DNA of 64,000 nucleotides from Rheum nobile (taxonomy: Eukaryota > Streptophyta > Magnoliopsida > Caryophyllales > Polygonaceae): assembly GCA_027886185.1 (NCBI GenBank), contig WOAB01000093.1:5394001-5458000 (forward strand). The letters are read 5' to 3'. Positions 33,712-45,398 of this stretch are shown here, piece by piece. How positions within the stretch are numbered: the stretch's first letter is position 1; each line of letters begins with the position of its first letter. Under the pieces are notes generated by a model. It was not told the origin of the DNA. It was given only the letters and a program-made list of their open reading frames with translations, and ran no database searches. A program made the position numbers and the translations under genes.

Positions 33712-33815
33712 ACCCGCGATCGCGGGGTGTGGGGCGCGGTCGCGGTTTATGCTCGACTCGAAGCTCGCTGGAGAAGATGTGCCGCGATCGCGGGGTTGAT
33801 GCCGGCGATCGCGGT
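33712..33815. repeat. GC palindrome cluster in D spacer
   Basis: Four sites occur: ACCCGCGATCGCGGGG, GCGCGGTCGCGG (followed by TTTATGCTCGA), GCCGCGATCGCGGGG and CGGCGATCGCGG. The trailer TTWATGCTCGR recurs after palindromes at 31318 and 35335. Confidence 0.85.
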
Positions 33816-34117
33816 TTCTGGGTTTGCAGCGAACTTTGAGAAAAAATGGCTTCGGTGCTTTGCGGTGGCGCTGCGGTGGTTGCGGGGTTTGGCGTGGGTC
33901 TGATGATCGCGGCTCGTAAGGCTATGAGAAATCCAAGAGTTGGACAATGGAGATCTCACCCAAACGACGTCGCGGCGTCGGAACGATAGTCGCGGGGCTG
34001 CAGGGGGGTGTCGCGGTGGTCAGGGTCGGAGATCCGATCTGGTGAGAGTGAGAGGTGGTGGTGGAGGTGTTGTAAAATGCCTCCACCGCCTCTCGCCTTT
34101 TATAATTGCCGCGATGA

Positions 34118-34342
34118 ATACCCGCGATCGCGGGGCTGAGGGCCCGCGATCGCGGGGTTAGTGCCCTTGCATCCGTAACAGTCGGCGCAAGTTACGAGGC
34201 ACTAACTGCCTCGAAAAACACGCCAGTTTTATTAAACAGTGGGCCATTTTTTTTTTTGATTTTGATTTTTTTTGCTAGAACTCGCCATGAATCGCCGAGG
34301 GGAAACCGCGATCGCGGGTGTGAAACCGCGATCGCGGGTGCT
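34118..34342. repeat. GC palindrome clusters upstream of the D internal TATA-like box
   Basis: The pair CCCGCGATCGCGGGG and GCCCGCGATCGCGGGG lies at 34118-34158. The pair AACCGCGATCGCGGGTGTG and CCGCGATCGCGGGTG, 19 bp apart, lies at 34303-34342. Confidence 0.85.
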
Positions 34343-34589
34343 GGATTCTGGCCTCCGCTACAAGGTTAGTTCTAATGCCCACAGAAAAAGAAAAACAAGT
34401 GCAAAGAAGAAGAAAGAAAAATAAAATCTAAGTCCTAAGAAAGGTAAAAACATAAATGAGTTCAACGACTCATACCTCGGGTTGCCTCCCGAGCAGCGCC
34501 ATAGTTATCGTCGCGGCACGACGTCCTGCTGTACTTCTCATCCGGGGTTGCCTCCTGCAACCGTACTCCTTGCTCTTGTATCTGGAGGA

Positions 34590-36829
34590 TGCTCCGGAAT
34601 GTTCTCTAGCCTATACTCTATCTTCCTCTTGTCGAACTCCATGTTGATTGTGCCTCTGCCCACGTCGATCTTTGTGTTAGAGGTCTTCATGAACGGCCTC
34701 CCTAGCATTACTCGTCCTCCTCGTTCCCCTGTGTTCATGACAAAGAAGTCTGAAGGAAAAATAAGGGTATCGACGTTACCAGTACGTCCTTCACAACGCC
34801 CTCAGGAGTGATGACGGAGTTGTCAGCCAGTTGGATGACGATTTCCGTGCTCTCTAATGGTCCAACGTCGAGGTTGTTGTAGACGAACAGTGGCAAGACA
34901 TTGATTGAAGCTCCCAAATCCAGCAATGTCTCGCTGAATTCAGTCTCCCCAATCTTACAGGGTACGCTGAACATTCCGGGATCCTCATACTTCTTGGGAA
35001 TCCTCTTCTGCACCACAACCGAGATATCCTTCTTGACCTTTGGCTTCTTCTTAGATCGCTCCTTTTGCTCCGCTATGGTCTTGCGTAGCTCTCTCAAGAA
35101 GGGGCTATCCGGGTAGTCCTGGTATATCTCGCAGTATATTTCCGTATTCCCTTCGTCTTCTAATGCTGCAGGGAATGGCACCGGGATGTCAAAATATCCC
35201 TCCGGATAGTCATACTTGTTCGTGAAAGTCTTGCGAGGCGGAGCACTTTCCGAGAGTTGATCGCGATTGTCAACCCGCGATCTAAGTTCTCGCACTGGTT
35301 CCCCGCGATCGCGGCTGTCATGCCCGCGGTCGCGGTTAATGCTCGAATTTATGCTCGAGTTTTTCTCGGCTTTTGGGTCCGTAAACCCGCGATCACGGCT
35401 GTCGCCCCGCGATCGCGGTTTTGCCTCGTACTTCTCTTTTAATTCCAGCTTCTCTTCTTCATTCTCCCATCTTGGCCTTGACGTCATGCAGTTGACGTTT
35501 TGCCTTGGATTAATCTCAGTTTGAGATGGGAGTGCTCGTGAATCTCTAGCTTCGAGCTTGCTGACCGCCTGGGAGATCTGCCCTACCTGCTTCTCTAGGT
35601 TCTGGATACTGGACTTGGTCTCATGTTGGAACTGAACCATGTTTTGCTGCATGGTTCCTATTGTTTGCGTTAGCGTGGTCATGTGCTGCGCCAGTGTATT
35701 GACCTGGTCCTCTAGATTCATAGCGCGGGGAGCTCCTTGTCCTTGCGGTCTCTGCTCTGCTGGGCCTCTGAACTGTTGGCCTCCTTGGAATGGTCGCTGG
35801 GGGTACTGCTGCTGCTGCTGGTATTGCTGAGGGGGTCTTGGTCGGAACTCAGGGGGGTTCTCCACATTGTGCGTGTTCCCGTACCTCAAGTTAGGATGGT
35901 CTCTCCACCCCGGATTGTAGGTACTGGAGTAGGGGTCGTACCATTGTCTTTGTTGGTACCCCCCAACAGCGTTGACTTGCTCAGTGGGCTCCTCATGGAG
36001 TGTAGGGCATGCGTCAGTTGCATGCGTGGTGGCATAGCAAAATTCGCACTCCTTGACCCTCTGGGGTCCTTCCTTCCTCATCAAAACCTTGATCATCTCC
36101 TTCATTTCGCTTACTTCCCTCGCCATAGATGGGGGAACATTCTCACTTGAAGTGGCTTTCACAGCCTGGGCGCTCGCCCTCTTGCTGAATTGCCTTGAGC
36201 CTTCCGACAACTCGCTGAATATCTCAAATGCAGCGGTAGGGGTTTTGTTCAGTATGTTTCCCCCACACGCCGCGTTCACCATTCGTCGCTCTTCATCCAG
36301 CAATCCCCCGTACAGATATAAGACCAAATCCTGGTCTGAATACCCGTGATAGGGATAGCTAGAGCACAACCTCTTGAAATGCTCATAGTACTCGTAGAGC
36401 GTCTCTGTCCCATGCTGCTCAATGTTGCTCAGGTTGCGCTTGAGATTGTTCAGCTTCGTTGCTGGAAAGTACTTTTCCAGGAACGCCTTCTTCATTTTCT
36501 CTCAAGTGTTGATGCTTCCTGGGGTGAGGTAGTAAAACCAGTCATTGGCTGAATCCTTAAGTGAAAAAGGAAAAGCCCTCAACGTGATTTGATCCTCAGT
36601 GACATTCCATGGCTTCATGGAACTGCACACGGCGTGGAACTCCGAGAGGTGCTTGTTTGGGTCCTCTCCAGCTAGCCCATGTAACTGAGGCAAAAGATGG
36701 ATAAGTCGAGACTTGAGCTCAAAGTTCACTCCCATGCCTAGCTCAGGGAATTGTACGGCCAGTGGCTGCTGCGTGACCTCAGACTTTACCGTCCAATTTA
36801 CAGTCAGCTGCCTCAACGTAGGTGGTGGT
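34590..36829 (-). pseudogene. gag-protease of element D (main part)
   Basis: The minus strand starts at the C insertion as PPTLRQLTVNWTVKSEV (36829), then LKSRLIHLLPQLHGLAGEDP and SANDWFYYLTPGSINT. A stop (TGA near 36500) interrupts, then MKKAFLEKYFPATKLNNLKR runs to 34735. A CX2CX4HX4C knuckle (CEFCYATTHATDAC) is near residue 150 of this frame. A palindrome-coded stretch of RDRG repeats (about 35255-35423) lies before the protease core LLDLGASINVLPLFVYNN. After a frameshift at about 34740 the end of the protease, GRPFMKTSNTKIDVGRGTIN, is still readable. Domain content is Athila/Tat-like. Confidence 0.85.
35255..35423. repeat. GC palindrome cluster inside the D gag-protease frame
   Basis: Sites include CCCGCGATCGCGGCT, CCCGCGGTCGCGGTTAATGC, ACCCGCGATCACGGCT and CCCGCGATCGCGG. 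On the coding strand they read as Asn/Ser-Arg-Asp-Arg-Gly repeats and keep the frame open. Confidence 0.85.
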
Positions 36830-38774
36830 TGTAACACCCCCAATTTATACCGGAGATATTACATGCTAGTGACCTCAGACTTTACCGTCCAAAGTCACCC
36901 CAGGCTTTTCCAGAACGATTAAGCTTAAAAACATAACATAATTACATATTAATTGAAAGATTAAACAGCGGAAGACTTTAAATTACACAGCGGAAGACTT
37001 TAAAGAGCCAACTTATATCATGGCTAAATTATGAAGATACATTGAAGTAACACTTTAACAATCTTAAAACACTTAACATCTTAGAACACTGACTTTTAAA
37101 TCTTCGTCTGCAAGCTTCTTATCCTTCAATAGGTTACTTAAACTCCGGGAATCAACTCCTGATGTGCCGAAACGGACGGACGGCACCAACCATGACGATG
37201 CAGATAACAAAAATACAGCGGGTTAGTCTACTGAATAGACTAGCAAGGGTACAAAGCAGAGTGGTTCGAGTGATCGTGACCGTTTACTATCATTGTCCCT
37301 TGAATAAAAACCGAAGGAACGATATATAACCTGGCACTTTCACGGAATGATTTAACAATTAAGATATGCACTGAAGAGAAGACTCCAACTGAAATGAGCC
37401 TTATAGGAAATTATGACAACTGCTAGGGAACATTAAAGTTACACACACAAATGATTTAAAAGTTGACTGAGATGCTTCAGTTCACAACCAACCTCATCGC
37501 CTATAGCGAATCCAGATTGGAAAGAGAACGTACTATGATCAAAGTCGAGACGAGTTTTCCTAGTTGCACTATAACTTAGCTGCACTACTCGTCGAAGGTT
37601 TATTAATTATGTGCGCTCGGGCACATATCTTATTTAATTACAAAACACACTTATTGAAACGCGTTAATGTTATTAAGAGTGACACAAAGCTTAAATCTCA
37701 GGGTGACAATCATGTCGACCCAATTTAACACAACACACAAACACACACACACGCGCACACGCGAGGCTTAACATTATTCCGAGAACAACGGAGTTATTAT
37801 TACACAGGGTGATCTTACATTCACCCAGATTACACTGCCACAGTGCTTACACTTTAATTTACAGGATGACAGTTACGTCCACCCCAATTGCACTAGCTAA
37901 GTGCTTAATACACAGGACTGCAATTATGCTCATCCAATGGCGCTTGCAAGGCGCTTAAACACTTCAGATCCTTAAAGGTGGATAAGAAGCATAGGTCATG
38001 ACCCTTAAATTAATATTCGGAAATTATCCCGAGGAATATTACGATTTAAAGAAACGACAAATCCTTATTTGGATTAGCGTTCCTACGAACATTAAGTTAT
38101 AAAGAAACGACTAATCCTTACTTGGATTAGCGTTCCTATGAACATTAAGTTATAAAGAAACGACTAATCCTTACTTGGATTAGCGTTCCTATGAACACTC
38201 GTGTTAACTAAACAGTCTAACACAACAATTAATCACATTAAAGCCATCCAGGCAATCAACTTAAACATAGCGATAATAGAAACAGCTAATCCTTACTTGG
38301 AGTAGTTTTCCTATTAACCCTTATGCTATTCTAGCATTAAGATTAAATTCACAATAATACCATCACGGTAATTATCACATATAATAGCGTTGTTCTAACA
38401 GATATACAACCTATCATAACATTACTTTAATCACGTTTATTTATGAAATTAGTTCCCAAGCAAAACAACAGTTCACTCCAATTTAATTAACAATTAAATA
38501 ATTGATAATTAATGAAACATGGAATGATTAAGCAAGAGCGAACCGCCACTTGCCTTAATCCGCAGATCTGGAACAAAACAGAGACAACGGGATTCCGGGC
38601 TCGACACAGGTATAGCTCCGACAGCACAACGACCTTCGAGTCGACCCATAAGGAAACCCTAAGTTAGATCCGACATAAACTAGTACGAATCTAAGGAAAG
38701 ATGAAAGAAATCGAAAGGAACGAGTCCATAACGACGACTACCAAGACCAAGCCAACAAAGGGGCTTCTGGCCAC

Positions 38775-38882
38775 TGGCGGCGGTCGTCGTGTTCATCACG
38801 GCGGTCGCCGTGTTCATCACGGTGGGCGCCGCCACGAACACGGCGGTCGCCGTGAAGAACGGCGGCCAACAGAACGGCGAGA
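38775..38882. repeat. GC palindrome cluster downstream of the C TATA box
   Basis: CACGGCGGTCGCCGTG recurs with spacers such as TTCAT, along with GGTGGGCGCCGCC. The copy in the right LTR is at 44276-44383. Confidence 0.85.
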
Positions 38883-39098
38883 AAACTCACCAAAACACAC
38901 ACGAGGGTCACTCCTTTGGCCTGGCTTTGGGTTCAAACCTCCACTAAGCTTCCAAAGGGACCTCTAGGCTACAGGAAAACACACCAAACAACACCGGCGA
39001 TTGCTCCAAAGAACTCCGGCGAGGGCAAGCTTTTCCGGCGAGACAAATCTGAGATTGAGCTTCTGATTTTGTGTGAAATCCGATTCCCCAAGCCTCTC

Positions 39099-39108
39099 CT
39101 TTTATAGC
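39099..39108 (-). promoter_or_regulatory. TATA box of element C LTR
   Basis: On the minus strand this reads CTATAAAAGG. The partner is at 44600-44609. It is bracketed by GC palindrome clusters in the same arrangement as in element B. Confidence 0.65.
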
Positions 39109-39171
39109 CAGATCACAAGGGAGCATAATGATGGCTAGGAGGGCATCGTGGTGGGGCTAAAACGGCGATGT

Positions 39172-39390
39172 CAGAGGCTCGCCGGCGACCTTCGGGCAAG
39201 GACCTCCAGACAACAACGACGGCAGGTGCCGTCATAAATGTGGCGGGCGTCGTCATCAATGCGGCGGGCGCCGTCATCAATACGGCGGGCGCCGCCATAG
39301 ACCTGGCGTCCCCAGCTAGGAGAAGACTCAGCTGCTCCTCGAGCCTTCGGACGGCGGGCACCGCCATACCCACGGCGGGCGCCGCCACCC
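39172..39390. repeat. GC palindrome cluster upstream of the C TATA box
   Basis: Units such as GCGGCGGGCGCCGTC and ACGGCGGGCGCCGCC recur about every 15-20 bp between ATCAAT spacers. The right LTR copy (44674-44890) has several units changed to GCGGTGGGCGCCGTC, so units mutate or convert independently. Confidence 0.85.
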
Positions 39391-39636
39391 TGGCTTCGCC
39401 TCCTCAGCTCTTAGATGAACACGATGTTAACCCGGGATAAAATTATCGTATGCGAACGAGTAATTAACATCCAAAGTATGTCGTCTGTATTTTATTTCAC
39501 TGAGAAAAATAATACAGAGATATAGCACATTACAGAATGTCTTAAACTCTCTGTATTAAATCCGACGTACAAAACGGGTGTTCGGGAAAATTCCAAAAAT
39601 TCCCAAAATAACCTTATAAAAATACGGGGTATCACA

Positions 39637-40466
39637 TCACCTCCCCCTTAAAATAAGTTTCGACCCCGAAACTTGCATTAAGTCAATGAGGATACTACCT
39701 CAACACCAATCTTACCACCTGGATCCAACATCCTTAATCACTTCATTCTTGAAATGGATCACAAGAGATATTACTCGTAATTCCTTAGGACATCATACTG
39801 AAAATGATTCATCCGCCTTAAAGCTTATGGCACAAACTCACGCATGAGAGATAGCTCCTGATCTTTCGAACAAAACTCTACAAGTTCATTCCCTTTCCTT
39901 AAGAAATCTCGGAAGAACTCAGCGTATGAAATAACGCTTACCACATTACTCCTTATATGCGTAGACAATTCTCCTTACTGAATCTTTAATACATCGGGAT
40001 CATCAACATATCCCATCCTTACTGCAACCTTTCCTCTCAACATGACCGCTCCACAACTTAATCGTCCTCAAAGAGTTGCATCTGTTCTTATAGATGACAT
40101 ACTCTATGTATGAAGTAGAATCTTAGGAGTGGATTTAGATTTAAACAACAGAGTCGACCTTGGGATTAACCACAAGGGGACGAACATCTAAGTTGTCCAC
40201 AAAACTCCACCACCATAAGTCCGACAGTCATTATCCTTACTTGGCATAAGCTGTTCTCGACACTTACAGGGTTTCGTATGAACAACTAATTCATACTGAT
40301 AACGCATTCAGAAATTTTTCCAAAACAAGGAAACACTTCATTAACATTAAACATTACATCACCGACAAAAGTTGAACAATCAGTTCACGATACTACGGAG
40401 ATTACCGACACACGTCGTTACTCCTTAATCTTACAGAAAGACTTAGCATAGATATAACTTAATGGA
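39637..40466 (-). other. 3' internal region of element C
   Basis: It lies between the gag stop and the 3' LTR and starts with the purine tract (reverse complement of CACCTCCCCCTTAAAATAAG). I find no protease, RT or integrase motif. Confidence 0.7.
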
Positions 40467-41774
40467 TCAGGGTTCTTCTCCGTTGGCTTGGCTCATTACA
40501 AAGAGTCGTTGCCCTTGGCCTGAAGACCCCATAGGCGCTTTGCCTTTATTACGAGCCATGGACAGCTCAAGAGTAGATACCACCGGCCTTGGGTTCTGCC
40601 CACCTCCAATATTTGACGCCTGGTACGACTGCATTGGTCCTTGACCCTTCAGTCTGCAGTACGTTTTTATGTGGCCTTCTCTTCCACAATTATGGCATAC
40701 TCTCTTGTCCTTTTGGCAATTAAAACTTTTATGCCCAGCTTCACCGCAGTTGTGGCACTGAATTACTCCGCTGCTCCAACCTGAGCCTCTAGCAGAGTCA
40801 GACTGAGTTGTCTCGGTCTTAGCACGACCAGACTTCTCAAACTTGGTAGGCGATGCCGGTCGTTTGAATGAACCAACCTGGCGATCCTGTTGCCCACTCT
40901 TTCCCTTAACTTGCTTCTCCCGTTTAAGGGCAGACTCCTCTATAGTGACTTCTGTCTTGAAGGCTGCATCGACATACTGTTCTAACGTAGAACAACCATG
41001 ACGCAACATTAGAGGCTTGATCTCTGGATTCATCCATCCATGGAAGTACCAGATCTTCTGCTCTTCGGTTGACACCTCAGGTCCAGCGTACTGCATCAAG
41101 TGATTGAACTTAGCTGCGAGCTCAGTCACCTTTAACCCATCAGTCTGAGGGTACAGAAATTCCTTATGCTTCTCCTCCCTCATAGCTCGGGAAAAGAAAC
41201 GGTCAGTCATTTTGGTTTTGAACATGCTCCAATTCAGCTCGGGATGATCAGCCAGACCGGTGCTCTCCCACCATTCGCTAGCCACATCCTTAAGTTGAAC
41301 AGAGGCGATGTGCACTTTTCCAGCCTCAGTGCAATTAATGTTCCGGAGCAACCGTTCCATATGTGAGAACCAATAGGTCACCCTGACCGGTTCTCCAGTA
41401 CCGTCATAGCTGTCGGGCCTCATTGAACTCACGGCTTTTAACGCTTGCCCGTAAGTTCCTCTGTCCCTAACAACATTGATCCGTGGTACTTGCTCCACTG
41501 ACTCCTCAACTTCAGGAATAGCCTGAGGAACTGGACCACCTTGTGCTTGTGGTGCAACTGGTCGCATAACATCTGTGATTGCCTGCATGACAATTCCTCG
41601 AATTGCCTCCACTGCTACAGCATCAAATAACATCGGAGCGTTGACCTGAGCTTGGCCATTGCCTCCCTGGTTATTGTTAGAAGCAGCCTCACGCTCTTCC
41701 CTTTGATTAGCGGCGCTCCTCAGAATCAACCTTGGTTCAGCACCAGCATGGGCTGTGTTCCTTGTGTTCACCAT
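40467..41774 (-). CDS. Intact gag of element C
   Basis: The frame is uninterrupted for 436 codons from MVNTRNTAHAGAEP (41774; an in-frame MIHQK extends it by five codons). Blocks are AIRGIVMQAITDVMRPVAPQ, ALKAVSSMRPDSYDGTGEPV, YWFSHMERLLRNINCTEAGK, SEWWESTGLADHPELNWSMF and RAMREEKHKEFLYPQTDGLK. Two CCHC knuckles follow, CHNCGEAGHKSFNC and CHNCGREGHIKTYC, near residues 350 and 370. It is a chromovirus-type gag with capsid and nucleocapsid parts and is closely related to gag of B and E. It ends at 40467 with no protease downstream. It could form particles that package C RNA using enzymes supplied by a relative. Confidence 0.88.
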   Translation of the reverse strand: MVNTRNTAHAGAEPRLILRSAANQREEREAASNNNQGGNGQAQVNAPMLFDAVAVEAIRGIVMQAITDVMRPVAPQAQGGPVPQAIPEVEESVEQVPRINVVRDRGTYGQALKAVSSMRPDSYDGTGEPVRVTYWFSHMERLLRNINCTEAGKVHIASVQLKDVASEWWESTGLADHPELNWSMFKTKMTDRFFSRAMREEKHKEFLYPQTDGLKVTELAAKFNHLMQYAGPEVSTEEQKIWYFHGWMNPEIKPLMLRHGCSTLEQYVDAAFKTEVTIEESALKREKQVKGKSGQQDRQVGSFKRPASPTKFEKSGRAKTETTQSDSARGSGWSSGVIQCHNCGEAGHKSFNCQKDKRVCHNCGREGHIKTYCRLKGQGPMQSYQASNIGGGQNPRPVVSTLELSMARNKGKAPMGSSGQGQRLFVMSQANGEEP

Positions 41775-42331
41775 CTTCTGGTGAATCATAACGTTACTTT
41801 AGAACTTATCCAACTTAATTATGACACTCTAGTCAAATACGTCATGATACAGGTTATAGGGGTCCAAACTAATAACTTTATATTAGTCTGACTATCCTTC
41901 ACTGTTAACTGCAAGAACGACCTTCTTCTGCTCACTAAAGACTGAGAACTTGGGAGAAATGTCAACCTTTAAATGACATCAATCCCAAGAATAGACAATA
42001 TTCCTAAGAATGGATCTAAGGAATAAGTAACACTTGAAGCTTGCAGAAGTTTGAAACCACTTATTAACAACCTCACTTTCAAACTTCAGACCTTTAAACT
42101 TGCTTATAACACAATACTTTTATAAACCAATTATAAGTAGCATTTGAAATTCAAAATGCTAAATCCTTTAATATCAAATCACCGAGTACTTATAACTCTT
42201 AACATTGAAATTCTCAAAATTTCTTTTTAAATAAAAACTAGGCTTGAAAATAGTTTCAAAATTAATTTTCAAAAATTCTCAAACCTAACAATAGGCCAAG
42301 AATTTTAAAACCATTGCTCTGATACCATAAC
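41775..42331 (-). other. 5' leader of element C
   Basis: It is AT-rich and ends at the primer-binding site at 42316-42327 next to the LTR. No coding sequence is seen. Confidence 0.7.
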
Positions 42332-45138
42332 TATAACACCCCCAATTTATACCGGAGATATTACATGCTAGTGACCTCAGACTTTACCATCTAAAGTCAC
42401 CCCAGGCTTTTCCAGAACGATTAAGCTTAAAAACATAACATAATTACATATTAATTGAAAGATTAAACAGCGGAAGACTTTAAATTACACAGCGGAAGAC
42501 TTTAAAGAGCCAACTTATATCATGGCTAAATTATGAAGATACATTGAAATAACACTTTAACAATCTTAAAACACTTAACAACTTAGAACACTGACTTTTA
42601 AATCTTCGTATGCAAGCTTCTTATCCTTCAATAGGTTACTTAAACTCCGGGAATCAACTCCTGATGTGCCGAAACGGACGGACGACACCAACCATGACGA
42701 TGCAGATAACAAAAATACAGCGGGTTAGTCTACCGAATAGACTAGTAAGGGTACAAAGCAGAGTGGTTCGAGTGATCATGACCGTTTACTATCATTGTCC
42801 CTTGAATAAAAACCGAAGGAACGATATATAACCCGACACTTTCACGAAATGATTTAACAATTAAGATATGCACTGAAGAGAAGACTCCACCGGAAATGAG
42901 CCTTATAGGAAATTATGACAACTGCTAGGGAACATTAAAGTTACACACAAAAATGATTTAAAAGTTGATTGAGATGCTTCAGTTCACAACCAACCTCATC
43001 GCCTACAGCAAATCCAGATTGGAAAGAGAACGTACTATGATCAAAGTCGAGACGAGTTTTCCTAGCTACACTATAACTTAGCTGCACTACTCGTCGAAGG
43101 TTTATTAATTATGTGCGCTCGGGCACATATCTTATTTAATTACAAAACACACTTACTGAAACGCGTTAATGTTATTAAGAGCGGCACAAAGCTTAAATCT
43201 CAGGGTGACAATCATGTCGACCCAAATTAACACAACACACAAACACACACACGCATGCGCACACGCGGGGCTTAACATTATTCCGAGAACAACGGAGTTA
43301 TTATTACACAGGGTGATCTTACGTTCACCCAGATTACACTGCCACAGTGCTTACACTTTAATTTACAGGATGACAGTTACGTCCACCCCAATTGCACTAG
43401 CTAAGTGCTTAATACACAGGACTGCAATTATGCTCATCCAATGGCGCTTGCAAGGCGCTTAAATACTTCAGATCCTTAAAGGTGGATAAGAAGCATAGGT
43501 CATGACCCTTAAATTAATATTCGGAAGTTATCCCAAGGAATATTACGATTTAAAGAAACGACAAATACTTATTTGGATTAGCATTCCTACGAACATTAAG
43601 TTATAAAGAAACGACTAATCCTTACTTGGATTAGCGATCCTACGAACATTAAGTTATAAAGAAACGACTAATCCTTACTTGGATTAGCGTTCCTACGAAC
43701 ACTCGTGTTAACTAAACAGTCTAACACAACAATTAATCACATTAAAGCCATCCAGGCAATCAACTTAAACATAGCGATAATAGAAACAACTAATCCTTAC
43801 TTGGAGTAGTTTTCCTATTCCCTTATGCTATTCTAGCATTAAGATTAAATTCACAATAATACCATCACGGTAATTATCACATATAATAGCGTTGTTCTAA
43901 CAGATATACAACCTATCATAACATTACTTTAATCACGTTTATTTATGAAATTAGTTCCCAAGTAAAACAACAGTTCACTCCAATTTAATTAACAATTAAA
44001 TAATTGATAATTAATGAAACATGGAATGATTAAGCAAGAGCGAACCGCCACTTGCCTTAATCCGCAGATCTGGAACAAAGCAGAGACAACGGGATTCCGG
44101 GCTCGACACAGGTATAGCTCCGACAGCACAACGACCTTCGAGTCGACCCATAAGGAAACCCTAAGTTAGATCCGACATAAACTAGTACGAATCTAAGGAA
44201 AGACGAACGAAATCGAAAGGAACGAGTCCATAACGACGACTACCAAGACCAAGCCAACAAAGGGGCTTCTGGCCACTGGCGGCGGTCACCGTGTTCATCA
44301 CGGCGGTCGCCGTGTTCATCACGGCGGGCGCCGCCACGAACACGGCGGTCGCCGTGAAGAACGGCGGCCAACAGAACGGCGAGAAAACTCACCAAAACAC
44401 ACACGAGGGTCACTCCTTTGGCCTGGCTTTGGGTTCAAACCTCCACTAAGCTTCCAAAGGGACCTCTAGGCTACAGGAAAACACACCAAACAACACCGGC
44501 GATTGCTCCAAAGAACTCCGGCGAGGGCAAGCTTTTCCGGCGAGACAAATCTGAGATTGAGCTTCTGATTTTGTGTGAAATCCGATTCCCCAAGCCTCTC
44601 CTTTTATAGCCAGATCACAAGGGAGCACAATGATGGCTAGGAGGGCATCGTGGCGGGGCTAAAACGGCGATGTCAGAGGCTCGCCGGCGACCTTCGGGCA
44701 AGGACCTTCGGACAACAACGACGGCAGGCGCCGTCATCAATGCGGTGGGCGCCGTCATCAATGCGGTGGGCGCCGTCATCAATACGGTGGGTGCCGCCAT
44801 AGACCTGGCGTCCCCAGCTAGGAGAAGACTCGGCTGCTCCTCGAGCCTTGCGACGGCGGGCCCCGCCATACCCACGGCGGGCGCTGCCACCCTGGCTTCG
44901 CCTCCTCAGCTCTTAGATGAACACGATGTTAACCCGAGATAAAATTATCATACGCGAACGAGTAATTAACATCCAAAGTACGTCGTCTGTATTTTATTTC
45001 ACTGAGAAAAATAATACAGAGATATAGCACATTACAGAATGTCTTAAACTCTCTGTATTAAATCCGACGTACAAAACGGGTGTTCGGGAAAATTCCAAAA
45101 ATTCCCAAAATAACCTTATAAAAATACGGGGTATCACA
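42332..45138 (-). repeat. 5' LTR of element C
   Basis: It is the same length as the 3' LTR with few differences. The outer dinucleotide is TA in place of TG at 42332. The TATA box is at 44600-44609. The 53-bp tandem repeat is at about 43552-43710. Confidence 0.92.
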
Positions 45139-45398
45139 GTGGTACCTCGTCCGCCATCTCAAAAGTGGGATTCTCAAAGATCAAAGCTCGATTCACTCTG
45201 CGTCCTTGGGAGAAAGTTCTCTCAATCTCTAGATCAAGATCTAAAGGTGGAGAGTCAGCAGTACGGGTGTGGACCATAAGATAGGTCCACACACACAAGC
45301 AAACACACGAAAATCACACAGAAAAAATTCAAAAACACACAAAGCATGCAAAACACCAAAAATTCACAATTGCCTTCCCCGGCAATGGCGCCAAAATT
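45139..45398 (-). pseudogene. gag start and leader of element D
   Basis: The ATG at 45157 (minus) gives MADEVP before element C. Joined across C with one copy of the GTGGT duplication it continues as PPTLRQLTVNW at 36829. The rest (45158-45398) is leader, with the primer-binding site at 45376-45393. Confidence 0.8.

Larger units (their letters stand above)
33665..34589 (-). other. Spacer of element D with internal promoter-like site
   Basis: The stretch between protease and the ORF1-like frame has no pol remnant. It has a TATA-like TATAAAAGG on the minus strand at 34097-34105. GC palindrome clusters lie on both sides: 33712-33815, 34118-34158 and 34303-34342. It could be a decayed promoter for the ORF1-like frame or a displaced LTR piece. 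Confidence 0.5.
36830..39636 (-). repeat. 3' LTR of element C
   Basis: It contains a 53-bp tandem repeat (three copies, about 38051-38210, with AAAGAAACGACTAATCCTTA). The TATA box CTATAAAAGG (minus) is at 39099-39108. GC palindrome clusters lie on both sides of it, at 38775-38882 and 39172-39390. Confidence 0.92.
36830..45138 (-). mobile_element. Gag-only LTR retrotransposon C (TR-GAG type)
   Basis: Two LTRs of 2807 bp each (36830-39636 and 42332-45138) begin TGTAACACCCCC (TATAACACC in the right copy) and end GGGGTATCACA. The duplication GTGGT is at 36825-36829 and 45139-45143. The primer site (reverse complement of GCTCTGATACCA) is at 42316-42327, and the purine tract borders 39637, so the element is on the minus strand. 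The 2.7-kb interior has one intact gag and no protease or pol. The nearly identical LTRs mark it as the youngest large insert here. It interrupts D gag just after MADEVP. Confidence 0.93.

Noticed and set aside
33209..33799. Plus-strand frames opposite the ATHILA ORF1-like gene
   Set aside because: They are shadows of the longer minus-strand frame that carries the recognisable family blocks.
39168..39440. 90-codon frame with Ala-Gly-Val repeats in the C LTR (also at 44670)
   Set aside because: The frame is produced by the GC palindrome array and its even spacing. It lies upstream of the TATA box in an LTR.
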